Shown piece after piece: positions 7,694-16,025 of a DNA stretch of 64,000 bases. Made by a program: the position numbers and the translations under genes. The DNA is from Bin87 sp965232895 (GTDB lineage Bacteria; Chloroflexota; Dehalococcoidia; Lucifugimonadales; UBA3495), in NCBI GenBank assembly GCA_965232895.1, contig OZ247430.1, positions 2,480,001 to 2,544,000 of the forward strand. The letters run 5' to 3'. The notes below the pieces were generated by a model. It did no database searches. It had not been told where the DNA came from and saw only the letters and a list, made by a program, of their open reading frames with translations. Each line of letters opens with the position of its first letter. Positions within the stretch are counted from its first letter, which is position 1.

Positions 7694-8896
7694 CTAGACG
7701 CGGGGCATGCCCAGGCCGCGGCGGGCCACCTGGTCGCGCATGACCTGGACGCTGCCGTGGTTGATGCCGCTCTGGAAGGCGCCCATGAGGTTGTGGGCGA
7801 AGACACCGCTCTCGATGGCGTCCTCGGAGCCGTTGAGCAACTGGCCGTAGGGGCCGAGCATCTGGGCGATGGTTTCGGTGGTGCGGACGCCGTGCTCAGG
7901 GGCGAAGACCTTCTCGGCGGAGCCCTCGTAGGTGAAGTTGCCGTCGGTCTCGACGATGGACATGCTGCGCAGGGTCATCAGCCGGCAGACCTGGCCCTCG
8001 ATCCACATGTCGGCGAGGCGATCGCGCAGCGCGGGGTCTTCGCGCATGGCGTAGCCCTCGATGTCGTTGTCCTTAACCCAGTTGACGATGTCCTCGTCGC
8101 GCTGGATGGAGATCAGGTAGCGGGACGCGCCGACGCGGTCGAGGTTGAGGCCCATGGCTCCGACGTACCAGCCCTGGTTCTCCTCGCCCAGCAGGCAGGA
8201 CGCGGGGACGCGGACGTTCTCGAAGAAGGTCTCGTTGGTGCGGTTGTCGCCGTAGGTGGTGCCCAGGGGCGCCGGCGGGTTGTTCTGGATGGTCCACAGG
8301 GGGCGCACGGTGATGCCGGGCGTGTCCATGGGGATCAGGAAGATGCTGATGCCGCGATGACGGGGAGCGTCGGGATCGGTGCGCGCCATCAGGTAGATGT
8401 GCGTGGCGTAGTGGGCGGCGGTGGTGTACATCTTCTGGCCGTTGATGACGTACTCGTCGCCGTCGCGGACGGCGCGGCATTGCAGGCCGGCCAGGTCGGC
8501 GCCGGCCTGGGGCTCGGTGAAGCCCAGGGCGAAGCTGATTTCGCCGCGGATGATGCCGGACAGAAACTCCTGCTTCTGCTCCTCGGTGCCGGCGGCGAGG
8601 ATGGCCGGGGCGCCGGAGCCGGCGCCGCCAACGGTGATGCCGGCGCGGGCGAACTCTTCCTCGACGATGTACTGGTCAATGCGGCTGCCGGCCTGGCCGC
8701 CGTACTCCCTGGGCCAGGAGATGCCGATCCAGCCCCGTTCGGAGATCTGCTTGTACATTTCGCGGGTCTTGGGGCCGCGCCGGCGGATGCCGGTGTCCTC
8801 GAGCTCAGCGACGATCTCGGGGGTTACGTTTTCCGCAATAAATTGCTGGACTTCGGCGCGCAGGGCTTCCTGTTCGGGGGTGAATGCGAATTCCAT
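7694..8896 (-). CDS. acyl-CoA dehydrogenase family protein
   Basis: This is a 400-aa acyl-CoA dehydrogenase. It has MEFAFTPEQEALRAEVQQF at the N-terminus, RGWIGISWPREYGG (residues ~54-67), the flavin-side strand FALGFTEPQAGADLAGLQ, YVINGQKMYTTAAHYATHIYL, and a C-terminal block ending GINHGSVQVMRDQVARRGLG. It differs clearly from the enzyme at 5337, resembling the complementary subunit type of two-gene systems such as mycobacterial ChsE-type enzymes (inference). An ATG start with GAGG upstream supports 8896. The two HEPN-like genes separate it from the second dehydrogenase. Confidence 0.9.
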   Translation of the reverse strand: MEFAFTPEQEALRAEVQQFIAENVTPEIVAELEDTGIRRRGPKTREMYKQISERGWIGISWPREYGGQAGSRIDQYIVEEEFARAGITVGGAGSGAPAILAAGTEEQKQEFLSGIIRGEISFALGFTEPQAGADLAGLQCRAVRDGDEYVINGQKMYTTAAHYATHIYLMARTDPDAPRHRGISIFLIPMDTPGITVRPLWTIQNNPPAPLGTTYGDNRTNETFFENVRVPASCLLGEENQGWYVGAMGLNLDRVGASRYLISIQRDEDIVNWVKDNDIEGYAMREDPALRDRLADMWIEGQVCRLMTLRSMSIVETDGNFTYEGSAEKVFAPEHGVRTTETIAQMLGPYGQLLNGSEDAIESGVFAHNLMGAFQSGINHGSVQVMRDQVARRGLGMPRV

Positions 8897-9049
8897 AGCA
8901 ACGCTGCCTCGTGAAAGAGTGTGCCGTTCGTTTACGTACGCCGTGCAATTATAGCGGGTTGGGCGGGAGGTGTCATTCTGGACGTTTTCGAGCGCGGCGG
9001 TTCGAAATTGACCGCATGGACCGCCCGGGGATACGACGAATCAGCATAT

Positions 9050-10102
9050 CTAGGGATCGTTGCCGGAGGGCAAAAATTCCTGAAGCCGCGTATGGGCAAC
9101 GAGCCGGTCCAGCGTGGTCAGCGTGAACACCTTGCCTTCTGTCATGGTGATCAGGGTGCGCATATCCTCCCGACGTACACCGAAGCCACGACCGTCGATA
9201 CACGCAACCACCTCAAAGTCAGGCAGACCTTCGCGGTGGCGATCATTCCGCATTCGGGCAAGGCGCTCAATGCGGGCCACTTTGTCGCGAGCGGTACCGT
9301 CATCACCGGTAATCTTGGCTTCGATTACCACGGACGGGTTAAACTCGTCAGGAACGAAGAAGTCGGGGGCTTGCTCGTAACCAGGAACCCGTTCTGCCCG
9401 CTTCGTCTTGCGGAAGGTGATGCGAGCGCGAGATAGGCGATCTTCGATGGCCGTCTCCATCACATCCCCCACCAGTTCAGAAACTGCGTCTCGGTGCGTA
9501 GCGAATGGCCTGCCGAGGTATCTTTCGTAGAGCAACATCGCATAAGGAACGTGTTGAGAGGCGGCGTGGCGAAGAGATTCCAAGCCGTGAGAGGTGTCGA
9601 CCTTGTCGAGACGGTGAACCGTGTTGGCTGCTCCGGCGGGTGAACCACGGACGATGTATTCGACAGCGACGGAAACCAAGGCATCTATACGGTCCAACGC
9701 CTTGCTATTGCGCGGCCGCACCAGCCTGCCGATATAGGCGACGTCAGTGCGGCACCGTCCTTCCAGATTCCGAGCATACCCTTGAGTAACGTCACTGTCG
9801 CGATCGCTTCGCGCTAAATCCGCCCATTCAGGCGGCGACACGCCCAGCACAGTTCGGAGCACGCAAAAGCACAAACTATTTTCGCTTAGCGCGCTCCGTA
9901 CTCCGGTTTCGGTGAAGTCGGCGAAGGCGTTTGTTCGCCGCCGAAGGACCTCAAAGGCGGTCTGAAATCCAGAATACTCCACGAAACTATTGCCCTTCGG
10001 CAGGACCAAAAACTGGGACTGAATGTCGGAGAAGGTGCCATCGACCAGTTCCTCAAGGTGGTCGTGCAGATCCGCTGCTGCAATTTCAAACGGTCGTGGC
10101 AC
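9050..10102 (-). CDS. PD-(D/E)xK-type restriction endonuclease candidate
   Basis: This 350-aa protein has a C-terminal PD-(D/E)xK nuclease signature: APDFFVPDEF, then VVIEAKITGDDGTARDKVARIERL, giving the D…E-x-K trio near residues 238-260. The N-terminal two thirds (LHDHLEELVDGTFSDIQSQF onward) is unfamiliar. The GTG start at 10102 overlaps the end of a DNA methyltransferase gene by 17 bases, a typical restriction–modification arrangement with translational coupling. I infer that it cuts DNA not protected by that methylase. Recognition sequence and subtype are unknown. It could instead be a modification-associated repair nuclease. Confidence 0.6.
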   Translation of the reverse strand: MPRPFEIAAADLHDHLEELVDGTFSDIQSQFLVLPKGNSFVEYSGFQTAFEVLRRRTNAFADFTETGVRSALSENSLCFCVLRTVLGVSPPEWADLARSDRDSDVTQGYARNLEGRCRTDVAYIGRLVRPRNSKALDRIDALVSVAVEYIVRGSPAGAANTVHRLDKVDTSHGLESLRHAASQHVPYAMLLYERYLGRPFATHRDAVSELVGDVMETAIEDRLSRARITFRKTKRAERVPGYEQAPDFFVPDEFNPSVVIEAKITGDDGTARDKVARIERLARMRNDRHREGLPDFEVVACIDGRGFGVRREDMRTLITMTEGKVFTLTTLDRLVAHTRLQEFLPSGNDP

Positions 10103-12377
10103 TTTGGCCGCCTTCAGTCAACTGCTGCGTTTGAGCCAAGATTTCGAGCACCTGGCTCGGAAGGACGTCAAGCCTCAAGTTGTCGGTAAGATCGACAAGG
10201 CGTTCTTCGGCTCGCGCCATTCGGTCCGGGAGCGAAGCGCTTTTGTCCCATCCTTCACGCAGTTCGTTGATAGCTATTCGCGCGATGTGCCCACATGCCA
10301 GGCACCGAACGTCTCCCTGACTTACCTTGACGCCGGCGGCTGCCATCAGCGCTGCGTCCTGCCGCAACGTTTCGCGAACATCAGCATGGGCCTGATGAAT
10401 AACATTGGCGCGTCGACAAACGAAGATGGAGTCAAGGACGGAAGATTTAGTTCCCAGAATGTGGAGCGAAGCGCTCATCTCGGCTGCTGCCGGCAGGGTG
10501 GCAGTACAGTCCAATCCAGCGTCCAATATTGCGACGACGACCGCAAGGTAGGCGGTTGGATCGTTGTGATGGTAGGTAAAAACGAAGGGGGCGCCCGGCT
10601 TAAGCGCGGCCGCGTAGTGGCGAAATACCGCTGACAAGCCTTCCGTGAAATGTTCGATGCGCTTCCCCAGCGTCGTGTTCCCCGTCAGATCATCCGGTGA
10701 GCGGGTTGTCGGAGGCGTAAACTCGGCAAATTCGTCCTGAAGCGCCTGCCGGAGCCACACGTAGTTGAAGTCTATGAGCTCCGCGTATTGAACGTTGGCG
10801 AAATAAGGAGGATCGGTAAATACGCCGTCAAGAGACTCCGGCAGCAAGGACATCGCGGTCGCCGGGGAAGCTGCGATTTGCGCTTGTCTCTTGTTGGCAA
10901 CGGGGAATTGCCGGACGACCTCTGCGCTGATCCGCTCTCCGGGAATAGGCAGGATTTTCTTTCGTTTGCCATCTACATGCGTCTCGAATGGGGCTTCACA
11001 ATATTGCTTGGCCCGGAGGTATTTTTCTACAAAGTTCCGGAATGCCCCAGCGCCCACCTTGGGTATTCCAAGCAGGTTGTTCTCACACTGGATCAACCCC
11101 ACTGGAAAACCGTGGACACTGAAGATATCCTGGCACTTGAGAGCGCGCGTGTCGTACCGACATAGCATGTTCTGGTAGCGCAGGAAATCCGAAAATACGG
11201 TAAGCAAGGCGTGTCGCACTGGAGGATTGCTAACCTCGCTTATCCGCCGCAACAGCAGCCCCAGGCCCAGCAACTGACGATCAGTAAACATCTCTCTGTA
11301 ACGCCGGTAGCCCCATCGGTAGAGGCGGTCCGTCTCGTCCCCTCGAGGTATCTCATCATCAGGGATCGGCAACCCCGGTGTTTGCAAGAGTTGCAATCCA
11401 GCCTGCTCGTACCGCTCCAAGTCATCTGTGTCGGGTCGTTTGAAGAATCGTCCTTTGTGGGTCGGTTTGCACACTTGGCAGTGGTACTCCATAGCCCACA
11501 TTCGGTGCGCAGGTGGGTGGCCAGGATCCTCCGTGGGATAAGGATACTCGGTTCCACAGCGCAGGCACTCAACCCGCTGACGACGCGCAGGGCCTTCCGT
11601 GTACACCGGCCCGCTGCATTCAGCACACGACAGCGGCGTATCCTTGGACGGCGCTTCCCTGGCCTCGTTCAGACTTCCGCATTGGCTGCACGCTACTACG
11701 TAGTTCGGGTGTCTGCTGTCTTGGGCTAGCAGGTATCCTGGAAACAGATCGTTGACGGTCTGGCATAAAGGACATGTCTCAGTTTTCACCCAGATGAAGT
11801 ATTTGACCGCTGCGGACTGTCCACACTTGATACACGTAGTCTCGTAAAAGTCGCCTACGGCGTCTTCGATATCTGATACCACTTCCTCTGCCGTAGACGC
11901 GAACTCTTCCCTATTGAGGTACCCCAGAGCCTGGCGGACAACCCAGTAAGCCATCGGGTTTGTGTCCGCACCCAGAACGCTGAACCCAAGGCGGTTAGCC
12001 TCGTAGATCGGCGTTCCTCCTCCCATGAAGGGGTCTGCTATCACCCCGGTCAGATTGTGCTGACGCCAATAGCTGGTCTCCAGTGGCTCCGAACAGTCGT
12101 ATTCCGCAAGAAGAAGGCTGCGGAACATCGTACCGGGGCGGCGAGCAAACCACTTGTGTATTCCGATGATCGGGCGATAGTTTTGCTGAATCTGCTTTTC
12201 CCGGAGCGTGAGCCGAGTGGTGAAAGTCGGGTCGAAGCGCCGTTCGAGACTCGGTCCCCATTCAAGCGATCCACGATCCGGTTGTTGAGGCGGCACGTCA
12301 TCGGTACAAGGCGTACTATCAAGCACGTCGTCCCAAGCGAATTGTTGCGGGTTGGGTATTCGGAAACGGTTTGCCAT
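10086..12377 (-). CDS. zinc-ribbon-rich DNA methyltransferase (DUF1156-like)
   Basis: This is a ~763-aa DNA methylase. The N-terminal IGIHKWFARRPGTMFRSLLL matches the DUF1156 region. Next come SAM motif I, DPFMGGGTPIYEANRLG, and much later the catalytic motif TDPPYFANVQYAEL (DPPY, amino-methyltransferase type). Between and after these lie several CxxC pairs: CIKCG, CPLC, CSQCG, CAEC, CLRCG, CQVC and a C-terminal CLACGH. Together they suggest multiple zinc ribbons for DNA binding. Start 12377 has GGA upstream; a TTG at 12452 would extend it. It overlaps the PD-(D/E)xK gene and probably forms a restriction–modification unit with it. Confidence 0.75.
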   Translation of the reverse strand: MANRFRIPNPQQFAWDDVLDSTPCTDDVPPQQPDRGSLEWGPSLERRFDPTFTTRLTLREKQIQQNYRPIIGIHKWFARRPGTMFRSLLLAEYDCSEPLETSYWRQHNLTGVIADPFMGGGTPIYEANRLGFSVLGADTNPMAYWVVRQALGYLNREEFASTAEEVVSDIEDAVGDFYETTCIKCGQSAAVKYFIWVKTETCPLCQTVNDLFPGYLLAQDSRHPNYVVACSQCGSLNEAREAPSKDTPLSCAECSGPVYTEGPARRQRVECLRCGTEYPYPTEDPGHPPAHRMWAMEYHCQVCKPTHKGRFFKRPDTDDLERYEQAGLQLLQTPGLPIPDDEIPRGDETDRLYRWGYRRYREMFTDRQLLGLGLLLRRISEVSNPPVRHALLTVFSDFLRYQNMLCRYDTRALKCQDIFSVHGFPVGLIQCENNLLGIPKVGAGAFRNFVEKYLRAKQYCEAPFETHVDGKRKKILPIPGERISAEVVRQFPVANKRQAQIAASPATAMSLLPESLDGVFTDPPYFANVQYAELIDFNYVWLRQALQDEFAEFTPPTTRSPDDLTGNTTLGKRIEHFTEGLSAVFRHYAAALKPGAPFVFTYHHNDPTAYLAVVVAILDAGLDCTATLPAAAEMSASLHILGTKSSVLDSIFVCRRANVIHQAHADVRETLRQDAALMAAAGVKVSQGDVRCLACGHIARIAINELREGWDKSASLPDRMARAEERLVDLTDNLRLDVLPSQVLEILAQTQQLTEGGQSATTV

Positions 12378-12529
12378 TTTCCATCCGTCAATTTTGGGCA
12401 GTCTCACAGCATCGGCCCTGCATTTCCGAGTTGAAACCATCGGTGTAGGCAAACGCTTGTCTCAGGGCCCTGATTGCCCGCGCGGAAGCGCTGCGTGCCG
12501 TTGCATTTGGATTTTGGCCATTTGGAGAA

Positions 12530-12895
12530 TTATAGCGAAGCGGTTTCACCCCGTGTTGCCACCACCGTCTCCCAATCGGGTACATTGGTATCGAAAAGGC
12601 GGTTGGGCGCCGGCGCCCAGCATCGGGTAATGGACTCGGGTTCCACGATGCGTTGCAGTTCGCCGTCCGGTGAATGCTCGCCGACGCCTTTTACTCTGAT
12701 GAGAGTGACATCGTTGGCCTGTAGCGCGGACGCGATTTCCAAATGCCAAGCCCTGGGATAGGGGCCGGAGATGATGCGGCCGTCGTCCAGCAAAATCTGA
12801 AAAATGCCGCCCTCGCCTTCGCCGGGCGGGTCTAGCTGTACGCCCCAAACCTGTCCGATTATTTCGATGGGGCGGTGGTTTGCGGGTTGAGCCAT
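12530..12895 (-). CDS. hypothetical protein, paralogue of the broken gene at 13321
   Basis: This is a 121-aa protein of unknown function. Visible blocks are RPIEIIGQVWGVQLDPPGEG, a beta-rich GGIFQILLDDGRIISGPYPRAWHLEIASAL, and GVGEHSPDGELQRIVEPES. The same blocks recur in the gene at 13321-13616, so this is a local family of two. The composition suggests a small beta-barrel. No catalytic motif is visible. The two copies flank a toxin–antitoxin remnant, so duplication and rearrangement at this site are likely. Confidence 0.55.
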   Translation of the reverse strand: MAQPANHRPIEIIGQVWGVQLDPPGEGEGGIFQILLDDGRIISGPYPRAWHLEIASALQANDVTLIRVKGVGEHSPDGELQRIVEPESITRCWAPAPNRLFDTNVPDWETVVATRGETASL

Positions 12896-13014
12896 GCGGC
12901 CGCTCTCCCTGGTTAATTGACATCGCCGAATATAGGTTCTATTGTAGCATCGCCGCGGCAGTTCCTGACTAGAGAATCCAGCAGATTCGGCGGCCTTGTG
13001 AGGAGGCAACGACC

Positions 13015-13296
13015 ATGACAACTTCCAAATCCCACCGCGTATGGTGGACAGTGGCCGCCGCGCAGGCGAACCTGCCCGAGGTGCTGCGCCGCGCCGAGAC
13101 CGAGGGTCCCCAGTACATCGGGGCCGGCAGGACTTTCATAGTGGAGCCGGCCGAGCCGGAGCAAGACCAGGATGAACCGGAGCTGACGCTGGGCCAATGG
13201 CTGGTCGAGAATATGCCCCGGGGCACAAACCTGGTGGTTCCGGACGACGAGTACTCTTTCGACGAAGTCCCATGGACTGAGGAAACGGACGAGTGA
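13015..13296 (+). CDS. Phd/YefM-like antitoxin
   Basis: This is a 93-aa protein whose N-terminus, RVWWTVAAAQANLPEVLRRAETEGPQYI, fits the Phd/YefM antitoxin DNA-binding fold (A-x-x-x-L-x-x-x-L-x-x-A). The acidic C-terminus (EPEQDQDEPEL … DDEYSFDEVPWTEETDE) would wrap a toxin. Its stop overlaps a GTG that begins VTEYALDTN, the start of a PIN/VapC toxin, but that toxin is cut after nine codons. It is therefore an orphan antitoxin from a broken pair. The GAGGAGG site just before the ATG is strong. Confidence 0.65.
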   Translation: MTTSKSHRVWWTVAAAQANLPEVLRRAETEGPQYIGAGRTFIVEPAEPEQDQDEPELTLGQWLVENMPRGTNLVVPDDEYSFDEVPWTEETDE

Positions 13297-13320
13297 CGGA
13301 GTACGCGCTGGATACCAACG
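13293..13320 (+). pseudogene. VapC/PIN toxin remnant (first nine codons)
   Basis: GTG 13293 overlaps the antitoxin stop in the usual coupled way. It reads VTEYALDTN, matching the PIN-domain opening with the first catalytic Asp. At 13321 the sequence becomes the 3' end of an unrelated opposite-strand gene. The remaining ~120 codons of the toxin are absent. Confidence 0.55.
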
Positions 13321-13616
13321 CTACTCGTGCGCCCAGACCATGGCGAAGGATTCGATTTCACGGATGCCTTGCAGCCGGCCGGAGAGTATTCGCCGATGCC
13401 GGAAACTATGGCGCGGCGGACGTCGTTGGCCTGGAAAGCCCCGGCTACCTCGATATGCCACTTCGCCGGGTACTGGCTGACGATCAAGGCGCCGTTGTCC
13501 ATCAACAACTCAAAGGTGCCTCCCTGGGGTTCGTCATCGGGAGTTGGCGGATCCATCTGAACCGCGCGAACCTGGCCCTGAACTTTCACCGGCCGGCAAT
13601 CTTCAATCCGAGTCAT
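13321..13616 (-). pseudogene. frameshifted paralogue of the 12530 hypothetical gene
   Basis: The start at 13616 reads MTRIEDCRPVKVQGQVRAVQ, GGTFELLMDNGALIVSQYPA and KWHIEVAGAFQAND, parallel to the 121-aa gene at 12530. After GEYSPAG (near 13374-13382, in a GGCCGG run) the frame is lost. The expected tail RLQGIREIESFAMVWAHE followed by TAG at 13321 continues in the neighbouring frame, as in the paralogue (GELQRIVEPES). A one-base change in the GGCCGG run explains it. Without the shift the protein would be ~98 aa. Confidence 0.6.
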
Positions 13617-13772
13617 GGCGTTGCTCCGAATTGGCTCCTGAAATTGTACGTTCTATTGTAGTGTAGGGTCGGCCGTTTTCATTGCCCGGCAGGCAATTGG
13701 CGGGGTTCCCTGTGCTAAACTGGCGCGAACTTATTCAAACTGGAACTCAGCCAAACTGGTCAGGATTGTACC

Positions 13773-14759
13773 GTGCAAAACACAGCAGTATCTCCCGCGG
13801 CCGGGGTCGCGCCGGCCATCCTGGACGCCGCCACCGTGGCGCAGCGCATCGCCGACAACGTCTCCACGGTCATCGTCGGCAAGAGCGACGTGATCGAGAT
13901 GGCGCTGGCCGCCCTGATCGCCGAGGGACATATCCTCGTCGAGGATGTGCCAGGCGTCGGCAAGACGATGCTGGCCCGCTCCCTCGCGACCTCCATTGGC
14001 GGCACCTTTTCCCGCATCCAGTTCACTCCCGACCTGCTGCCCAGTGACGTGACCGGAGTATCGGTGTACAACCAGTCCTCCGGCGAGTTCTCCTTCCGGT
14101 CCGGCCCCATCGCGGCCCAGCTGGTGCTGGCCGACGAGATCAACCGGGCCACGCCCAAGACCCAGTCGGCGCTGCTGGAAGCCATGGAAGAGCGCCAGGT
14201 CACCGTGGACGGGGTGACGCACCCGCTGTCGCTGCCGTTCCTGGTGATCGCCACCCAGAACTCCATCGAGTACGAGGGCACCTTCCCGCTGCCCGAGGCG
14301 CAGCTGGACCGGTTCCTGATGCGCATCAACGTGGGCTACCCCCGTTTCGAGGAGGAGATCATGATCATCGCGCAGCAGGAGCACTCGCATCCGATCCTGG
14401 ACCTCGAGCCCGTGGCGTCGCCGGAGCAGGTAATCGGGATGCAGCAGGCGGCGCAGGAGGTGTACGTCGACGGCCTGGTCCGCGAGTACCTGGTGGCGCT
14501 GGCGGAGGCCACGCGGGAGCACGCCGACGCCGCCCTCGGGGCATCGCCGCGGGCATCGCTTGGCCTGTTCCGCACCGGGCGCGCGCTGGCGCTGGTGCGC
14601 GGCCGGGACTACGTGCTGCCCGACGACATCAAGGAACTGGCGGTAGCCGTGCTGTCCCACCGCATCGTGCTGACGCCGGCCGCCCGGATGCGCGGGGTCC
14701 GGGCCGAGCAGATGGTGAGCGAACTGCTGAACAGCGTGCCAGTGCCGGGAGCGCGGTAG
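13773..14759 (+). CDS. MoxR-family AAA+ ATPase
   Basis: This is a 328-aa MoxR-type AAA+ ATPase, a cytoplasmic chaperone-like ATPase that usually acts with DUF58/VWA proteins in envelope or complex maturation. Walker A VPGVGKT is at residues 59-65 and Walker B LVLADE at 117-122, followed by NRATPKTQSALLEAMEE (MoxR signature), sensor-1 VIATQNS, EAQLDRF, and a C-terminal lid. The start is GTG 13773. In most genomes the next gene is DUF58, then a transglutaminase. Here two hicBA modules intervene, starting 24 bases after its stop. Confidence 0.93.
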   Translation: MQNTAVSPAAGVAPAILDAATVAQRIADNVSTVIVGKSDVIEMALAALIAEGHILVEDVPGVGKTMLARSLATSIGGTFSRIQFTPDLLPSDVTGVSVYNQSSGEFSFRSGPIAAQLVLADEINRATPKTQSALLEAMEERQVTVDGVTHPLSLPFLVIATQNSIEYEGTFPLPEAQLDRFLMRINVGYPRFEEEIMIIAQQEHSHPILDLEPVASPEQVIGMQQAAQEVYVDGLVREYLVALAEATREHADAALGASPRASLGLFRTGRALALVRGRDYVLPDDIKELAVAVLSHRIVLTPAARMRGVRAEQMVSELLNSVPVPGAR

Positions 14760-14783
14760 GCTGGCGTATTGGGAGGGCGTACG

Positions 14784-15089
14784 ATGTACACGTTTGACGT
14801 TTTGGTTTCTAAAGGTGAGCTGTCCGACGGTTCGATCTGCTACGCGGCGTGGTGCTCCTATTTGTATGGCGTTTGGGGGCAAGGCGAAACAGAGGAGGAA
14901 GCCCTAACGGAAGTCACGTTGATGATGACCGACGTCGTGAACGATCCGGATGACTTGGCCGAAAGCCTGGTTGCCCCCGAGATAGCGGCGGCGGAGATGG
15001 CTGATATGATCCGCGAATATGGGACCGAAGGCACCCCCTGTTGGACAAGGACGGTCTCAGTAGAAGACGCCGAGTTGGCCAACATCTGA
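14784..15089 (+). CDS. hicB: HicB-like antitoxin, copy 1
   Basis: This is a 101-aa HicB-type antitoxin: the partial RNase-H-like fold opens MYTFDVLVSKGE, continues WCSYLYGVWGQGETEEEALTEVTLMM (the HicB G-x-G-x-T-x-x-E-A core, residues ~25-50), and ends without an obvious DNA-binding domain. The ATG at 14784 follows GGGAGG. The stop overlaps the HicA start (TGATG at 15087-15091), so the two are coupled. It is closely related to the second copy at 15435. Confidence 0.8.
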   Translation: MYTFDVLVSKGELSDGSICYAAWCSYLYGVWGQGETEEEALTEVTLMMTDVVNDPDDLAESLVAPEIAAAEMADMIREYGTEGTPCWTRTVSVEDAELANI

Positions 15090-15361
15090 TGCCCCGTTAC
15101 GCCAACGTGCGGCCGGCGGAGTTACACCGTTTGCTGCTGCGGATGGGGTTTATCGAAGTTGCAAGGAACCATCATCGCCACTATATCCATGTGGGACTTG
15201 GTCTCCGCACCCGGATGTCCTTCGGGAACAAAGAGGTCAGACCGGATATTATGGGAGACATCATCACCAAGCAGCTGCGCACGAGCGTTGATGAATTCCG
15301 CGACGCTATGAACGGAGATATACCCGAGCGGTTCACCAATCCGGAACTCTGGAACAACTGA
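15089..15361 (+). CDS. hicA: HicA-like mRNA interferase toxin, copy 1
   Basis: This is a 90-aa HicA toxin, a small double-stranded-RNA-binding-fold ribonuclease. It shows the family opening (ELHRLLLRMGFIEVARN), the His region RNHHRHYIHVG where the catalytic His lies, and the tail GDIITKQLRTSVDEFRDAM. It starts inside the HicB stop. Copy 2 at 15740 matches it over its whole length with many substitutions, so the duplication is not very recent. Confidence 0.8.
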   Translation: MPRYANVRPAELHRLLLRMGFIEVARNHHRHYIHVGLGLRTRMSFGNKEVRPDIMGDIITKQLRTSVDEFRDAMNGDIPERFTNPELWNN

Positions 15362-15434
15362 GTGACATTGGAAGTCAGTTGCTTTGGCATCCGTCCTCAG
15401 ACAGAGCGCCGAGACCCTAAAAAGAGAGCAGAAC

Positions 15435-15740
15435 ATGTACACCTTTGACGTACTGGTTTGGGAAGATCCATCCTCCGATGGATCCATGGGATACGGCGCG
15501 TGGTGCTCGTACGTCGTGGGCGTCGGAGGACAAGGGGACACCGAAGAAGAAGCTTTGGCGGACATCACTTCGATGATGACCGACGTGATCCTGCATCCCT
15601 GGGAGGACGGGAAATCCCTGGCGGATGCAGCGCAGGCCGCGGCCGAAATGGCTGAAATCGTGGAGGAGCTTTCGGCTGAAGGCGTCCCTTACAAAGTGCA
15701 CAAAGTATCAATCTCAACCGAATTGCCAGCCAGCGTCTGA
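15435..15740 (+). CDS. hicB: HicB-like antitoxin, copy 2
   Basis: This is a 101-aa HicB paralogue beginning MYTFDVLVWEDPSSDGSMGY, with the same WCSYVVGVGGQGDTEEEALADITSMM core as copy 1. It starts 73 bases after the first hicA stop and overlaps the second hicA by one base. Both copies lack a clear C-terminal HTH or RHH, so autoregulation may differ from the classic HicB. Confidence 0.8.
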   Translation: MYTFDVLVWEDPSSDGSMGYGAWCSYVVGVGGQGDTEEEALADITSMMTDVILHPWEDGKSLADAAQAAAEMAEIVEELSAEGVPYKVHKVSISTELPASV

Positions 15741-16012
15741 TGCCGCGATACGCGAACGTGCGGGCACGCGAGTTACGTCAACTGCTGCTCAGGATGGGAT
15801 TTGTTGAAACTGCTCATAACGACCATTGGCGCTATAGACACTTTGGTCTTGGCTTGTATACGAAGGTTTCTTTCGGCAACCATGAGATCAGGGCTCGCTA
15901 CATGGGCGGAATCATCACCAAGCAGCTGCGCATGACCGTTGACGAGTTCCGCGAAGCTATGAACGGAAATATTCCCGAGCGGTTCACCAATCCCGAATTC
16001 TGGAGCAACTAA
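15740..16012 (+). CDS. hicA: HicA-like mRNA interferase toxin, copy 2
   Basis: This 90-aa HicA paralogue reads MPRYANVRARELRQLLLRMG, then HNDHWRYRHFGLG with the putative catalytic His (H-W-R-Y), and GGIITKQLRMTVDEFREAM. It ends 13 bases before the DUF58 start, so it is embedded in the moxR–DUF58 transcription unit. Each antitoxin–toxin pair looks intact. Confidence 0.8.
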   Translation: MPRYANVRARELRQLLLRMGFVETAHNDHWRYRHFGLGLYTKVSFGNHEIRARYMGGIITKQLRMTVDEFREAMNGNIPERFTNPEFWSN

Positions 16013-16025
16013 CCGGTTGTTCACC

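Noticed and set aside
10023..10634. 203-codon plus-strand frame
   Set aside because: It is antisense to the methylase and nuclease genes, with no family resemblance.
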